Assembly: GCA_946055775.1 (NCBI GenBank)
Contig: CAMGHE010000010.1
Coordinates: 1 to 35,482, forward strand
Direction of reading: 5' to 3'
Source: an uncultured Bacteroidales bacterium
Lineage (GTDB): Bacteria > Bacteroidota > Bacteroidia > Bacteroidales > Bacteroidaceae
Length of the DNA: 35,482 bases
The notes below the pieces were generated by a model, which ran no database searches, was not told the origin of the DNA, and was given only the letters and a program-made list of their open reading frames with translations. Both the position numbers and the translations under genes were made by a program. How positions within the stretch are numbered: position 1 is the stretch's first letter; each line of letters starts with the position of its first letter. Shown here in pieces: positions 1 to 7,227 of this stretch.

Positions 1-362
1 TGACAGCGGCTATACAGCCCTTCGGCTACAACATGAAGTATGTGGACAGAAAAGGGCTGGCTTCGGCCAACGGCATCGATGTCGGCAAGCACTCGAAGAG
101 CACCTACGGTTCGAACATCACCATGCGCCACGAGTGGAACATCGCCAAGAATATCTCGTGGAAAAGCCGTCTGTACTACTTCACCAACTACGAGCGGGTT
201 CTCGTGGAGTGGGAGCACTCCTTCAAGTTCTCCATCAACAAGTACCTCACCACCGACCTCTCGCTCTATCCCCGTTTTGACGACAGTGTCAAGCATGAAC
301 CCGGCGACTGTCTGCTGCAGATGCAGGAAATGCTTTCGTTCGGTCTGTCGCTGTCGCTTTAA
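1..362 (+). CDS. DUF3078 family protein, C-terminal part (partial)
   Basis: The reading frame is open from the left edge (first full codon at position 3) to a TAA at 360-362, so the start lies outside the window. The visible 119 residues alternate polar and aromatic positions, with stretches such as WNIAKNISWKSRLYYFTNYE and a late PRFDD. This pattern fits the last strands of the DUF3078 outer-membrane-type beta proteins of Bacteroidetes, whose function is unknown. It sits 49 bp upstream of the FAH-like gene on the same strand and probably shares its transcript. Assignment is by recognition of the family pattern, not by a search. Confidence 0.7.
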   Translation, partial: TAAIQPFGYNMKYVDRKGLASANGIDVGKHSKSTYGSNITMRHEWNIAKNISWKSRLYYFTNYERVLVEWEHSFKFSINKYLTTDLSLYPRFDDSVKHEPGDCLLQMQEMLSFGLSLSL

Positions 363-411
363 GCGCCGCCTTTGATTCGGCGCGGCATAGCCTTCCACTC
401 CCACACCCGCC

Positions 412-1026
412 ATGAAAATCTTTACGACCTATAACAACTATCCCGGCGTGCCGCCGCTGCACCCCGCGCTCACTGGCGACGAGCCCAGCGTAGCGTGCCT
501 GCCTGATACGGCCCTGCTCAAGGACAACAAACCCTTCTTCATCCCAGATTGGGCCGAGCCCTGCGTGGCCTATGCCTCGCTGGTGGTCCACGTCAGCCGC
601 TTAGGCCGCTGCATATCGCCGCGCTTCGCCCACCGCTATTACGATGCCGTGACGGTGGGACTCTCGCTGGTGGCGACCCCTCTGCTGGACAAGGCCGTCT
701 GCAGCGCCGCCCCGTGGTCGGCCGCCGTAGGGTTCGACAGCGCCGCCGTGATAGGGAGTTTTATGCCCCTTGGCGATGGCGGGCAGATAGGCGACATGCC
801 TTTCCGCGTGACCTGTGACGGGCAGGACGTCTTGACCCCAACGGCCCAGAACGCCCCCCGATGGACCATCGACGACCTCATTGCCCATGTGAGCCGGTGG
901 TCGATGCTGCGCCGCGGCGACCTCATCTACCTCGGCTACCCCTGCCAACCCCTCACGCTGACGCCCGAGATGCACTTGAACGGTTACCTTAACGATACGC
1001 TGGTGCTCTCGATGAACATCAAGTAG
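412..1026 (+). CDS. FAH-family protein, probably catalytically inactive
   Basis: This 204-residue protein has the length and layout of the fumarylacetoacetate hydrolase / acylpyruvase fold. It retains the substrate-loop segment LLKDNKPFFIPDW, the family segment RLGRCISPRFAHRYYDAVTVG, and a late RRGDLIYLGYP. Active relatives bind a divalent metal through an E-x-E pair and a later Asp. By eye, the E-x-E strand (usually like YEAELVVRI) reads AYASLVVHV here, and the usual TVGIDFTARD reads TVGLSLVATP, so all three ligands appear replaced. The TGTP motif is also changed, to LGYP. The frame is intact over full length, so it is not a simple pseudogene. It lies between the DUF3078 gene and porU (27 bp gap), a gene order familiar in Bacteroidales. 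The role is unknown; a structural or vestigial role is possible. Confidence 0.75.
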   Translation: MKIFTTYNNYPGVPPLHPALTGDEPSVACLPDTALLKDNKPFFIPDWAEPCVAYASLVVHVSRLGRCISPRFAHRYYDAVTVGLSLVATPLLDKAVCSAAPWSAAVGFDSAAVIGSFMPLGDGGQIGDMPFRVTCDGQDVLTPTAQNAPRWTIDDLIAHVSRWSMLRRGDLIYLGYPCQPLTLTPEMHLNGYLNDTLVLSMNIK

Positions 1027-1053
1027 TTACTCTACCATATTCCCCATTACAAC

Positions 1054-4000
1054 ATGACGCTACGCATTCTTCTTTCCATACCCCGTAGGCTCCGCATCGG
1101 CCTCTGCCTTGCTGCCCTCCTTATGGCCGCCATGCCCCTACGGACCCAGGCCCAGCAAGGCGATACTGTATTCACCGACCTACCCGTGGACCAATATCCC
1201 GTGACGGCCGAGGGGCTGCCGCGATATGCCTGCCAGTATCGGGTGGATGCCCGCACCTGGCCCGCCATGGCCGACAGCGTACGACTGATATATCCCGTCT
1301 TTGAGCCGCTGTCGCGCGAGGAAGTGACCATCATTCGGGAGCGCGGGTTACAGGTAGCCTCCGAACTGCGGCCCGTGGTGACCTACGGCATCAGTCGGCG
1401 GCAGGGGCTGGCCGACATTGCGTTCTGCCCCATCGTCAAGCGCAATGGGAAGTACCAGCGCCTAGTGTCGTGCAAAATATATATGCCCGACCACGCCTAC
1501 CAGACCGCTGCCGCACGCTCCGGCGCGCTACGCTCGGCGCTGAAGACTGGTGACGCCGCAGACGAGCGCTGGGCAGCCCATTCGGTGCTGGCCAGCGGGA
1601 AGTGGGTGAAAATCCGTGTGTCGGCCGAGGGCGTCTATGAACTGACGGAGAGTAAACTGCGCCAGATGGGCTTCAACGACATCCACCGCGTAAAGGTGTT
1701 CGGCTACGGTGGTCGCCCCCTGCCCGAAGACTGGACTTTCGGCACAAGTCAGGCCGTCCCCGACGACCTCTGCGAGATTCCACTCTACGCCAAGAGCGGC
1801 GCGCTGCTGTTCTTCGCCGAAGGTTTGGTGAGGTGGCACTGGAACACGTCGCTCAACCAATGGACGCACCAGGCTAATCCGTACAGCCGCTACAGTTACT
1901 ACTTTGTCACCGAAGGCGACAACCCCAAGCGCATGCAGCCCCTGGCCGCAGCGGCAGCAGGCGAGACGGTCAGCGAGATACAGCACCACGCCCTATATGA
2001 GCGTGACGCTGCTGCCCTGTACGAGGGCGGGCGCGAACTCTACGACCCTACCGACCTGAGCATATCGTCGCAGCAGGTGTCGCTGGCCACCCCCGACATC
2101 GTGGACGAGAGCACGGCCCGCGTCTTTATCAGCATCGGCGGGGTGGGGCAGAAGGCCTCTGTCCCCGTCCAACTGACGCTCGAAGGTGAGACGCTGGGCA
2201 GTTTCAGCCTGTCGGCTACGGCCAGCAACGAGTCTGGCGCCGAGACCCGCCGCACCTTCACGACCACCAAGTTGGCTGCCAAGAATAACTTCGGCATATC
2301 GGCGCAGACCGTCACGCAGACGCGCCTCAATGCCCTCCGTATCACCTACCAACGCCGCCTCAATGCCGCCTCGGAGGTCTATAGTTTCTGTCCGCGGAAG
2401 TCCGGCAACATCACGCTGAACATTGCCGGAGCATCGGCTACGACGCAGGTGTGGCGCCTACAGGACGCCATGAACGACGCTGCCATCCTCTCGGGTGTCC
2501 TGGCCGACAACACCTATAGCGTCTCCTGCCCCGACGGCAATCTGCGCTACGCCATCGTCGATGTCAGCCGCGCCTATCCCGCTCCTGAGGTGGTGGGCAA
2601 CGTGGCCAATCAGGACCTGCACGCCACACCCCATGCCGACATGGTCATCATCGTGCCGCCCTCCGGCCGCTATGCCGGGCAGGCCGAACGTCTGGCTCAG
2701 GCTCACCGAGAGAAACAGGGACTCCGGGTGGAGGTGGTCAACGCCACACATATATATAATGAGTATGCCTCCGGCGCCCCTGATGCCACCGCCATCCGCC
2801 GCTATATGAAGATGCTCTACGACCGTGCCCAGACCGATGCCGACATGCCCCGTTACATGCTGCTCTTCGGGCCCTGTGCGTGGGACAACCGCATGCTCTC
2901 CGACGGCTGGAGCAGCATGTCTGCCGACGACTACCTGCCGGCCTTTGAGGTGAGCCACGGCGCGGCGGAGCCCAGCAACACCAACATCGCCATCGGCCCG
3001 ATAAGCAGTTACGTGACCGACGACTACTATACCTGGTTGGACGATAGAGAAGGGACAACCTATCAGCGCAACAAGCCCGACGTGGCCACCGGCCGCATAC
3101 CCTGCACCGACGAGAAGACGGCCGCCGCAGTGGTGGACAAACTCATCGCCTATATGGATGGCAAGCAGGCTGGTGCCTGGCAGAGCCGCCTCTTCGTGCT
3201 CGCCGACGACCTGAACAACACCCTGCACATGAAGGCCGCCGACCGCGTGGCCGCGGCCATGTCGGCGACGGTGAACGAACGCCTGCGCCTGCGCAAGGTA
3301 TATTGGGACGTCTATCCGCGCACTTATACGGCTACCGGCTATTCCTATCCCCAGGCCACGGCACTGCTGCAGACCCAGATGGAACAGGGCGCGCTGCTGT
3401 TCAACTATATCGGCCACGGCAGTCCGGAACAGATATCGCATTCGCGCGTACTGGTGACGGAAGACTTCGCCAAATCGTCGTCGGGCCGCTTCCCCCTGTG
3501 GATTATGGCCTCGTGTGAAATCAGTCCATACGACGCGCCGGGCGATGACATCGGCCGCGTAGCGCTGGCCAACCCTACTGGTGGCGCCATCGGCGTGATT
3601 TGCGCCTCGCGTTCCGTCTATGCCGACTATAACGAGCAACTCAACACGGCCCTCTGCAAGCAGTTGTTCCCCAGCAAGAGCGATGGCACGCAGAAGACCA
3701 TCGGCGAGGCCCTGCGCCTGGCCAAGAATGCCGTCATCACAGATGGCACGGACGTGAGCATCAACAAACTGAAGTATGTGCTGCTCGGCGACCCGGCCCT
3801 GCTGCTGGCGGCGCCCAGCAGGCAGATGTATATCGACAGCATCAACGGGCAGCCCCTGCGCAGCGGTCAGGTGATGCCGCTGGCCGCAGGTTCGGTGGTG
3901 ACGCTGGGTGGTTACGTGTCTGGCACCAAGGGCGGAACAGATGCAGCTTATCGCGGCACGGTGACGCTGACACTGGCAGACAGGATGGAGACCATCACCT

Positions 4001-4905
4001 GCCAGAACAATTCCGGCGGCGACAACGTCATGACCTTCAACGACCGCACGAAGACGCTCTTCGAGACTACCGACTCCATTCGAGCCGGCCGCTTCAGCCT
4101 ACAAGTCCGCATTCCGCGCGACATCAGTTATTCGGACGAGCGTGCCCTCATCTCGCTCTATGGGCAGTCGGCCGACGCGCTGCCGGCGGCCGCTGGTAAG
4201 TGCGAGCAAATCTGCCTCAACGGCTCTGTCACCGCCGAAGAGCCCGACACGCTGGCGCCGAAGGTGATGCTCTACCTCAACGAACCCGACTTCCCCTCCG
4301 GCGGCCTGACCGATCCGTCGCCCGTCTTCGTGGCCGTGGTGTCGGACGACAACGGTCTGTCAACTGCTTCGCTCAGCGCCGGACGAGGCATGGAACTGGT
4401 GGTCGATGGCGAGACGGGTTCGCCGATAGACATGAGCAGTTACTTCGCCTACGATTTCGGTTCGTATCAGAGCGGCCGCGTGACCTATCCCCTGTCCGAC
4501 CTCACGACGGGCCCCCACAGCCTGCGCATCCGCGCCAGCGACATTGATGGCAATGTGACCACTGAAACCCTGGCCTTCCATGTGACAGATGAGATGCCGA
4601 CAGCCTTTGCCGTCAGCGCCACCGACAACCCTGCCCATTCCGCCACCTCACTCGTCACCGTCGGCGTGGCTACGGCGGCAGACAGTCCGACGACACTCAC
4701 CCTCGAGGTCTATGACCTGTATGGAAATTGCCTCTGGCAGCACAGTCAGGTGGTCACCACGACGCACCATGTGGTAAAGTGGCCGCTGACCACTACTGCA
4801 GGCAACCCCGTGCCCTCCGGCCTGTACCTGTACCGGGCAGTCAGCGAAGGACCCAACGGCAAACAGACCACCGATGCTCAGAAGATAGTGGTGGTGCGCC
4901 ACTGA
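1054..4905 (+). CDS. porU: Type IX secretion system sortase PorU (C25 family)
   Basis: PorU is the cell-surface cysteine protease of the type IX secretion system. It removes the C-terminal secretion domain of cargo proteins and transfers them to A-LPS. The 1283-residue product starts with a signal peptide (arginine-rich start, hydrophobic residues about 15-27, likely cut after TQA at 33). The caspase-like gingipain fold carries the expected dyad: His788 in FNYIGHGSPEQ and Cys821 in IMASCEISPYD, followed by NPTGGAIGVICASR. Beta-sandwich regions follow, and the last 80 residues (VYDLYGN to SGLYLYRA to QKIVVVRH) resemble a T9SS CTD / FlgD-like Ig domain, as known for PorU. It is somewhat longer than the Porphyromonas protein. 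porV follows after 220 bp. Confidence 0.95.
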   Translation: MTLRILLSIPRRLRIGLCLAALLMAAMPLRTQAQQGDTVFTDLPVDQYPVTAEGLPRYACQYRVDARTWPAMADSVRLIYPVFEPLSREEVTIIRERGLQVASELRPVVTYGISRRQGLADIAFCPIVKRNGKYQRLVSCKIYMPDHAYQTAAARSGALRSALKTGDAADERWAAHSVLASGKWVKIRVSAEGVYELTESKLRQMGFNDIHRVKVFGYGGRPLPEDWTFGTSQAVPDDLCEIPLYAKSGALLFFAEGLVRWHWNTSLNQWTHQANPYSRYSYYFVTEGDNPKRMQPLAAAAAGETVSEIQHHALYERDAAALYEGGRELYDPTDLSISSQQVSLATPDIVDESTARVFISIGGVGQKASVPVQLTLEGETLGSFSLSATASNESGAETRRTFTTTKLAAKNNFGISAQTVTQTRLNALRITYQRRLNAASEVYSFCPRKSGNITLNIAGASATTQVWRLQDAMNDAAILSGVLADNTYSVSCPDGNLRYAIVDVSRAYPAPEVVGNVANQDLHATPHADMVIIVPPSGRYAGQAERLAQAHREKQGLRVEVVNATHIYNEYASGAPDATAIRRYMKMLYDRAQTDADMPRYMLLFGPCAWDNRMLSDGWSSMSADDYLPAFEVSHGAAEPSNTNIAIGPISSYVTDDYYTWLDDREGTTYQRNKPDVATGRIPCTDEKTAAAVVDKLIAYMDGKQAGAWQSRLFVLADDLNNTLHMKAADRVAAAMSATVNERLRLRKVYWDVYPRTYTATGYSYPQATALLQTQMEQGALLFNYIGHGSPEQISHSRVLVTEDFAKSSSGRFPLWIMASCEISPYDAPGDDIGRVALANPTGGAIGVICASRSVYADYNEQLNTALCKQLFPSKSDGTQKTIGEALRLAKNAVITDGTDVSINKLKYVLLGDPALLLAAPSRQMYIDSINGQPLRSGQVMPLAAGSVVTLGGYVSGTKGGTDAAYRGTVTLTLADRMETITCQNNSGGDNVMTFNDRTKTLFETTDSIRAGRFSLQVRIPRDISYSDERALISLYGQSADALPAAAGKCEQICLNGSVTAEEPDTLAPKVMLYLNEPDFPSGGLTDPSPVFVAVVSDDNGLSTASLSAGRGMELVVDGETGSPIDMSSYFAYDFGSYQSGRVTYPLSDLTTGPHSLRIRASDIDGNVTTETLAFHVTDEMPTAFAVSATDNPAHSATSLVTVGVATAADSPTTLTLEVYDLYGNCLWQHSQVVTTTHHVVKWPLTTTAGNPVPSGLYLYRAVSEGPNGKQTTDAQKIVVVRH

Positions 4906-4920
4906 GGGCGCCATGCACGC

Positions 4921-4943
4921 GCTGGAGTAACCACTCCTCCAGC
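4921..4943 (+). terminator. Hairpin just after porU
   Basis: A perfect 7-bp stem (GCTGGAG at 4921-4927, CTCCAGC at 4937-4943) with a 9-nt loop starts 16 bp after the porU stop. There is no U-tract after it, so it could be a weak terminator or a transcript-stability structure between porU and porV. Confidence 0.35.
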
Positions 4944-5057
4944 CCTGGCTTCATAAAGCATGCAAAAAACGCTGCCGGCGCACAATAAAAGGCCGACCGG
5001 CGCGTTAAAACCAATGTGACAAAACGCAGCGGTTACACGCTCCTATTCGATAAACAC

Positions 5058-5104
5058 AGGCAGACGTCGCGGAGAACTTTACACCATTCCGCAAGAGTCT
5101 GCCT
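5058..5104 (+). promoter_or_regulatory. Nested hairpin in the porV leader
   Basis: An outer 8-bp stem (AGGCAGAC at 5058-5065 with GTCTGCCT at 5097-5104) encloses a 5-bp inner stem (GCGGA at 5069-5073, TCCGC at 5088-5092). It ends 21 bp before the porV start codon, so it would lie in the 5' leader of the messenger. It could be the terminator of porU transcription or a translational control structure. No known riboswitch was recognised. Confidence 0.4.
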
Positions 5105-5125
5105 CACAACAGATCTCTTCCCTTC

Positions 5126-6277
5126 ATGAAACCCTTACGATTTCTGACGCTCGCCGGTGCCCTTTTAGCCATTGTGGGCCAAGGATATGCACAAGAAGAC
5201 CTGAAAGACCGATTCAACCCAATCCTGACGGCCGTTACCTCTCAGACCATCGCCCCCGACGCCCGGGCAGCCGGTATGGGCGACATCGGTGCGGCCACTG
5301 AACCGGATGTGCATTCGCAGAGTTGGAACCCCGCCAAATATCCCTTCACCATCAGCAGGGCCGGCATCGCCATCAACTATACGCCGTGGCTTCGCGAACT
5401 GGTCAACGACATTGCCCTGCTCAATGCCGTGGGCTATATTCGCCTCGGCGACTACCAAGCCCTCAGTGCCTCGGTGCGCTATTTCTCGCTGGGCGACTTC
5501 ACCGCGGGAACAATGACGGTGAAGCCCTATGAGTTTTCGGTGGACGTGGGCTACTCGCGTATGCTGAGCGAGACGTTCTCGGCTGCCGTAGCCCTGCGCT
5601 ACATGTACTCGGACTTGTCGGGGCATTCGGACGACAACACCACGCCGGGCTCTGCCTTCGCCGCTGACATTGCCTGCTACTATAACAATTATGTCATGAT
5701 GGGCAGTCGCGAGTGTCTGCTGGCCCTTGGTATGAACATCAGCAATATCGGTAGCAAAATAAACTTTGGCAGCGACTACAGTTATTTTATCCCGACCAAC
5801 CTGCGTCTCGGATTGAGTTATACCATGCCTATCAACGAATATAACCGCTTTTCTATCTCAGCCGACGCTAACAAACTGCTGGTGCCCTCCATGCCCCTTC
5901 AGCGCGAGGACGAGGATAACGAAGCCTATGAGCAGCGCATCCGTGACGAGTATTATGATATGTCGGCCATCTCCGGCATCTTCAAGAGTTTTGGCGACTC
6001 TGAACGTGGCTTCAAGGGTGAACTGGAGGAAATACAGTGGAGCATCGGTGCGGAATATACCTATAATGACAAGTTCAGTCTGCGCGCCGGCTACCACCAC
6101 GAGAGCGAGATGCAGGGCAACCGTAAGTATTACACCGTCGGTGCCGGCTTGCGGATGAACGTGCTGAGCGTCGATGCCGGCTATGTCATCGCCACTACGC
6201 CCAGCAACCCGCTCGATGCTACGCTGCGCGTGTCGCTGTCCTTTGATATGGACGGTATCAAGAGCCTGTTCCGATAA
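5126..6277 (+). CDS. porV: Type IX secretion outer-membrane protein PorV (LptO)
   Basis: PorV is the FadL-like outer-membrane beta-barrel of the T9SS. It accepts cargo from the SprA translocon and shuttles it to the PorU attachment complex. The 383-residue product has a signal peptide ending GQGYA-Q (cut after residue 22). The N-terminal conserved segment is clear: NPILTAVTSQTIAPDARAAGMGDIGAATEPD, then SQSWNPAKYPF and INYTPWLRELVNDIALL. The rest is a barrel of alternating strands ending in an aromatic C-terminus (FDMDGIKSLFR). The length matches the family. It lies downstream of porU and upstream of ispF, the usual Bacteroidales order. Confidence 0.95.
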   Translation: MKPLRFLTLAGALLAIVGQGYAQEDLKDRFNPILTAVTSQTIAPDARAAGMGDIGAATEPDVHSQSWNPAKYPFTISRAGIAINYTPWLRELVNDIALLNAVGYIRLGDYQALSASVRYFSLGDFTAGTMTVKPYEFSVDVGYSRMLSETFSAAVALRYMYSDLSGHSDDNTTPGSAFAADIACYYNNYVMMGSRECLLALGMNISNIGSKINFGSDYSYFIPTNLRLGLSYTMPINEYNRFSISADANKLLVPSMPLQREDEDNEAYEQRIRDEYYDMSAISGIFKSFGDSERGFKGELEEIQWSIGAEYTYNDKFSLRAGYHHESEMQGNRKYYTVGAGLRMNVLSVDAGYVIATTPSNPLDATLRVSLSFDMDGIKSLFR

Positions 6278-6360
6278 GGTCCTACTATGTGAGCAGAGGG
6301 CAGGTCAACAGGCTTGCACTCAGCAGGTTCAATAGTCTTTACAATATAAACCATTCTGCA

Positions 6361-6840
6361 ATGAGCAAAATAAGAGTAGGCATGGGGTACGACGTTCATG
6401 CCTTGGTGTCCGACCGTCCGCTGTGGCTCGGAGGCATCCGTCTAGAGCATACCCACGGTCTGAAGGGACATAGCGACGCCGACGTGCTGATACACGCCAT
6501 CTGCGACGCCTTGCTTGGCGCCGCCGCCATGCGCGACATAGGTTTCCACTTCCCGGACACTTCCGACCAGTTTGAGGGCATCGACAGTAAGATCCTCCTA
6601 CAGCGCACGGTGAAACTGATTGCGGAGAAAGGATGGCGTGTGGGCAATGTAGATGCCACCGTCTGCGCCGAAGCCCCCAAACTTCAGCGCCACATTCCCA
6701 CGATGTGTGCCACGCTGGCCCCTATCATGGGTGTGGACGTGGACGACGTTAGCATAAAGGCCACTACCACCGAGCGTCTGGGCTTTACGGGTCGCCGTGA
6801 GGGGATATCGGCCTATGCCGTCGTGCTCATTGAAAAGTAA
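6361..6840 (+). CDS. ispF: 2-C-methyl-D-erythritol 2,4-cyclodiphosphate synthase
   Basis: IspF catalyses the fifth step of the MEP isoprenoid pathway in the cytoplasm, cyclising CDP-methylerythritol 2-phosphate to MEcPP with release of CMP. The 159-residue protein is the normal family length. The zinc site is complete: Asp11 and His13 in GYDVHAL and His45 in DVLIHAICDALLGAA. GHSDAD, the substrate-loop region IGFHFPDTS and the C-terminal KATTTERLGFTGRREGI are also present. The ATG at 6361 is chosen because MSKIRVGMGYDVH is the usual N-terminus; an in-frame ATG at 6289 would add 24 residues unlike the family. It follows porV by 83 bp. Confidence 0.96.
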   Translation: MSKIRVGMGYDVHALVSDRPLWLGGIRLEHTHGLKGHSDADVLIHAICDALLGAAAMRDIGFHFPDTSDQFEGIDSKILLQRTVKLIAEKGWRVGNVDATVCAEAPKLQRHIPTMCATLAPIMGVDVDDVSIKATTTERLGFTGRREGISAYAVVLIEK

Positions 6841-7156
6841 GTACAGCGACAGCAGGTCCTCCTCCTCAATATACGGTGTCTTCGTCGTAGAGCGATGGAT
6901 ATCATTTGCTGCAAACATGTGGAGATGAGTAGATTGGCGGCGCTCAATCTGCCTCATTCTATTGGATGTTGCCAGATTGAGGCTAAATATGATACAAGTT
7001 TTCCCTTATGATGCAGATGCCAAGACGAATGCTCCTAAACTTTGCAGCGGTTAAAAGATTCAGTTATGCTGGCGCTGAACTTCACACTGATAAGGGCCAC
7101 GTCAAGAACGCAGGCAAAAAAGCCGTGCCTTCGGACAAGAAAAATTAGGTAAACTA
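6841..7156. other. Intergenic region with competing inverted repeats
   Basis: The gap between ispF and ppdK is 387 bp and holds no credible gene. Two overlapping inverted repeats share a segment. AGATTG at 6931-6936 pairs with CAATCT at 6945-6950, with outer ATGAG/CTCAT at 6925-6929 and 6953-6957. CTCAATCTG at 6943-6951 pairs with CAGATTGAG at 6973-6981. The two folds are mutually exclusive. No tRNA or known riboswitch was recognised. Confidence 0.35.
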
Positions 7157-7187
7157 TTGCGAGGGTGGGATAATTTTTATAATTTTG
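7157..7187 (+). promoter_or_regulatory. Bacteroidetes-type promoter for ppdK
   Basis: A TTG at 7157-7159 is followed after 20 bp by TAATTTTG at 7180-7187, which fits the Bacteroidetes consensus (-33 TTTG / -7 TAnnTTTG, spacing near 20). The -7 box lies 40 bp before the ppdK start codon and the interval is AT-rich. Inferred from sequence only. Confidence 0.65.
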
Positions 7188-7227
7188 TCCGCAACGAAAG
7201 TTTAGAATAACAAAATATTAATTTACT

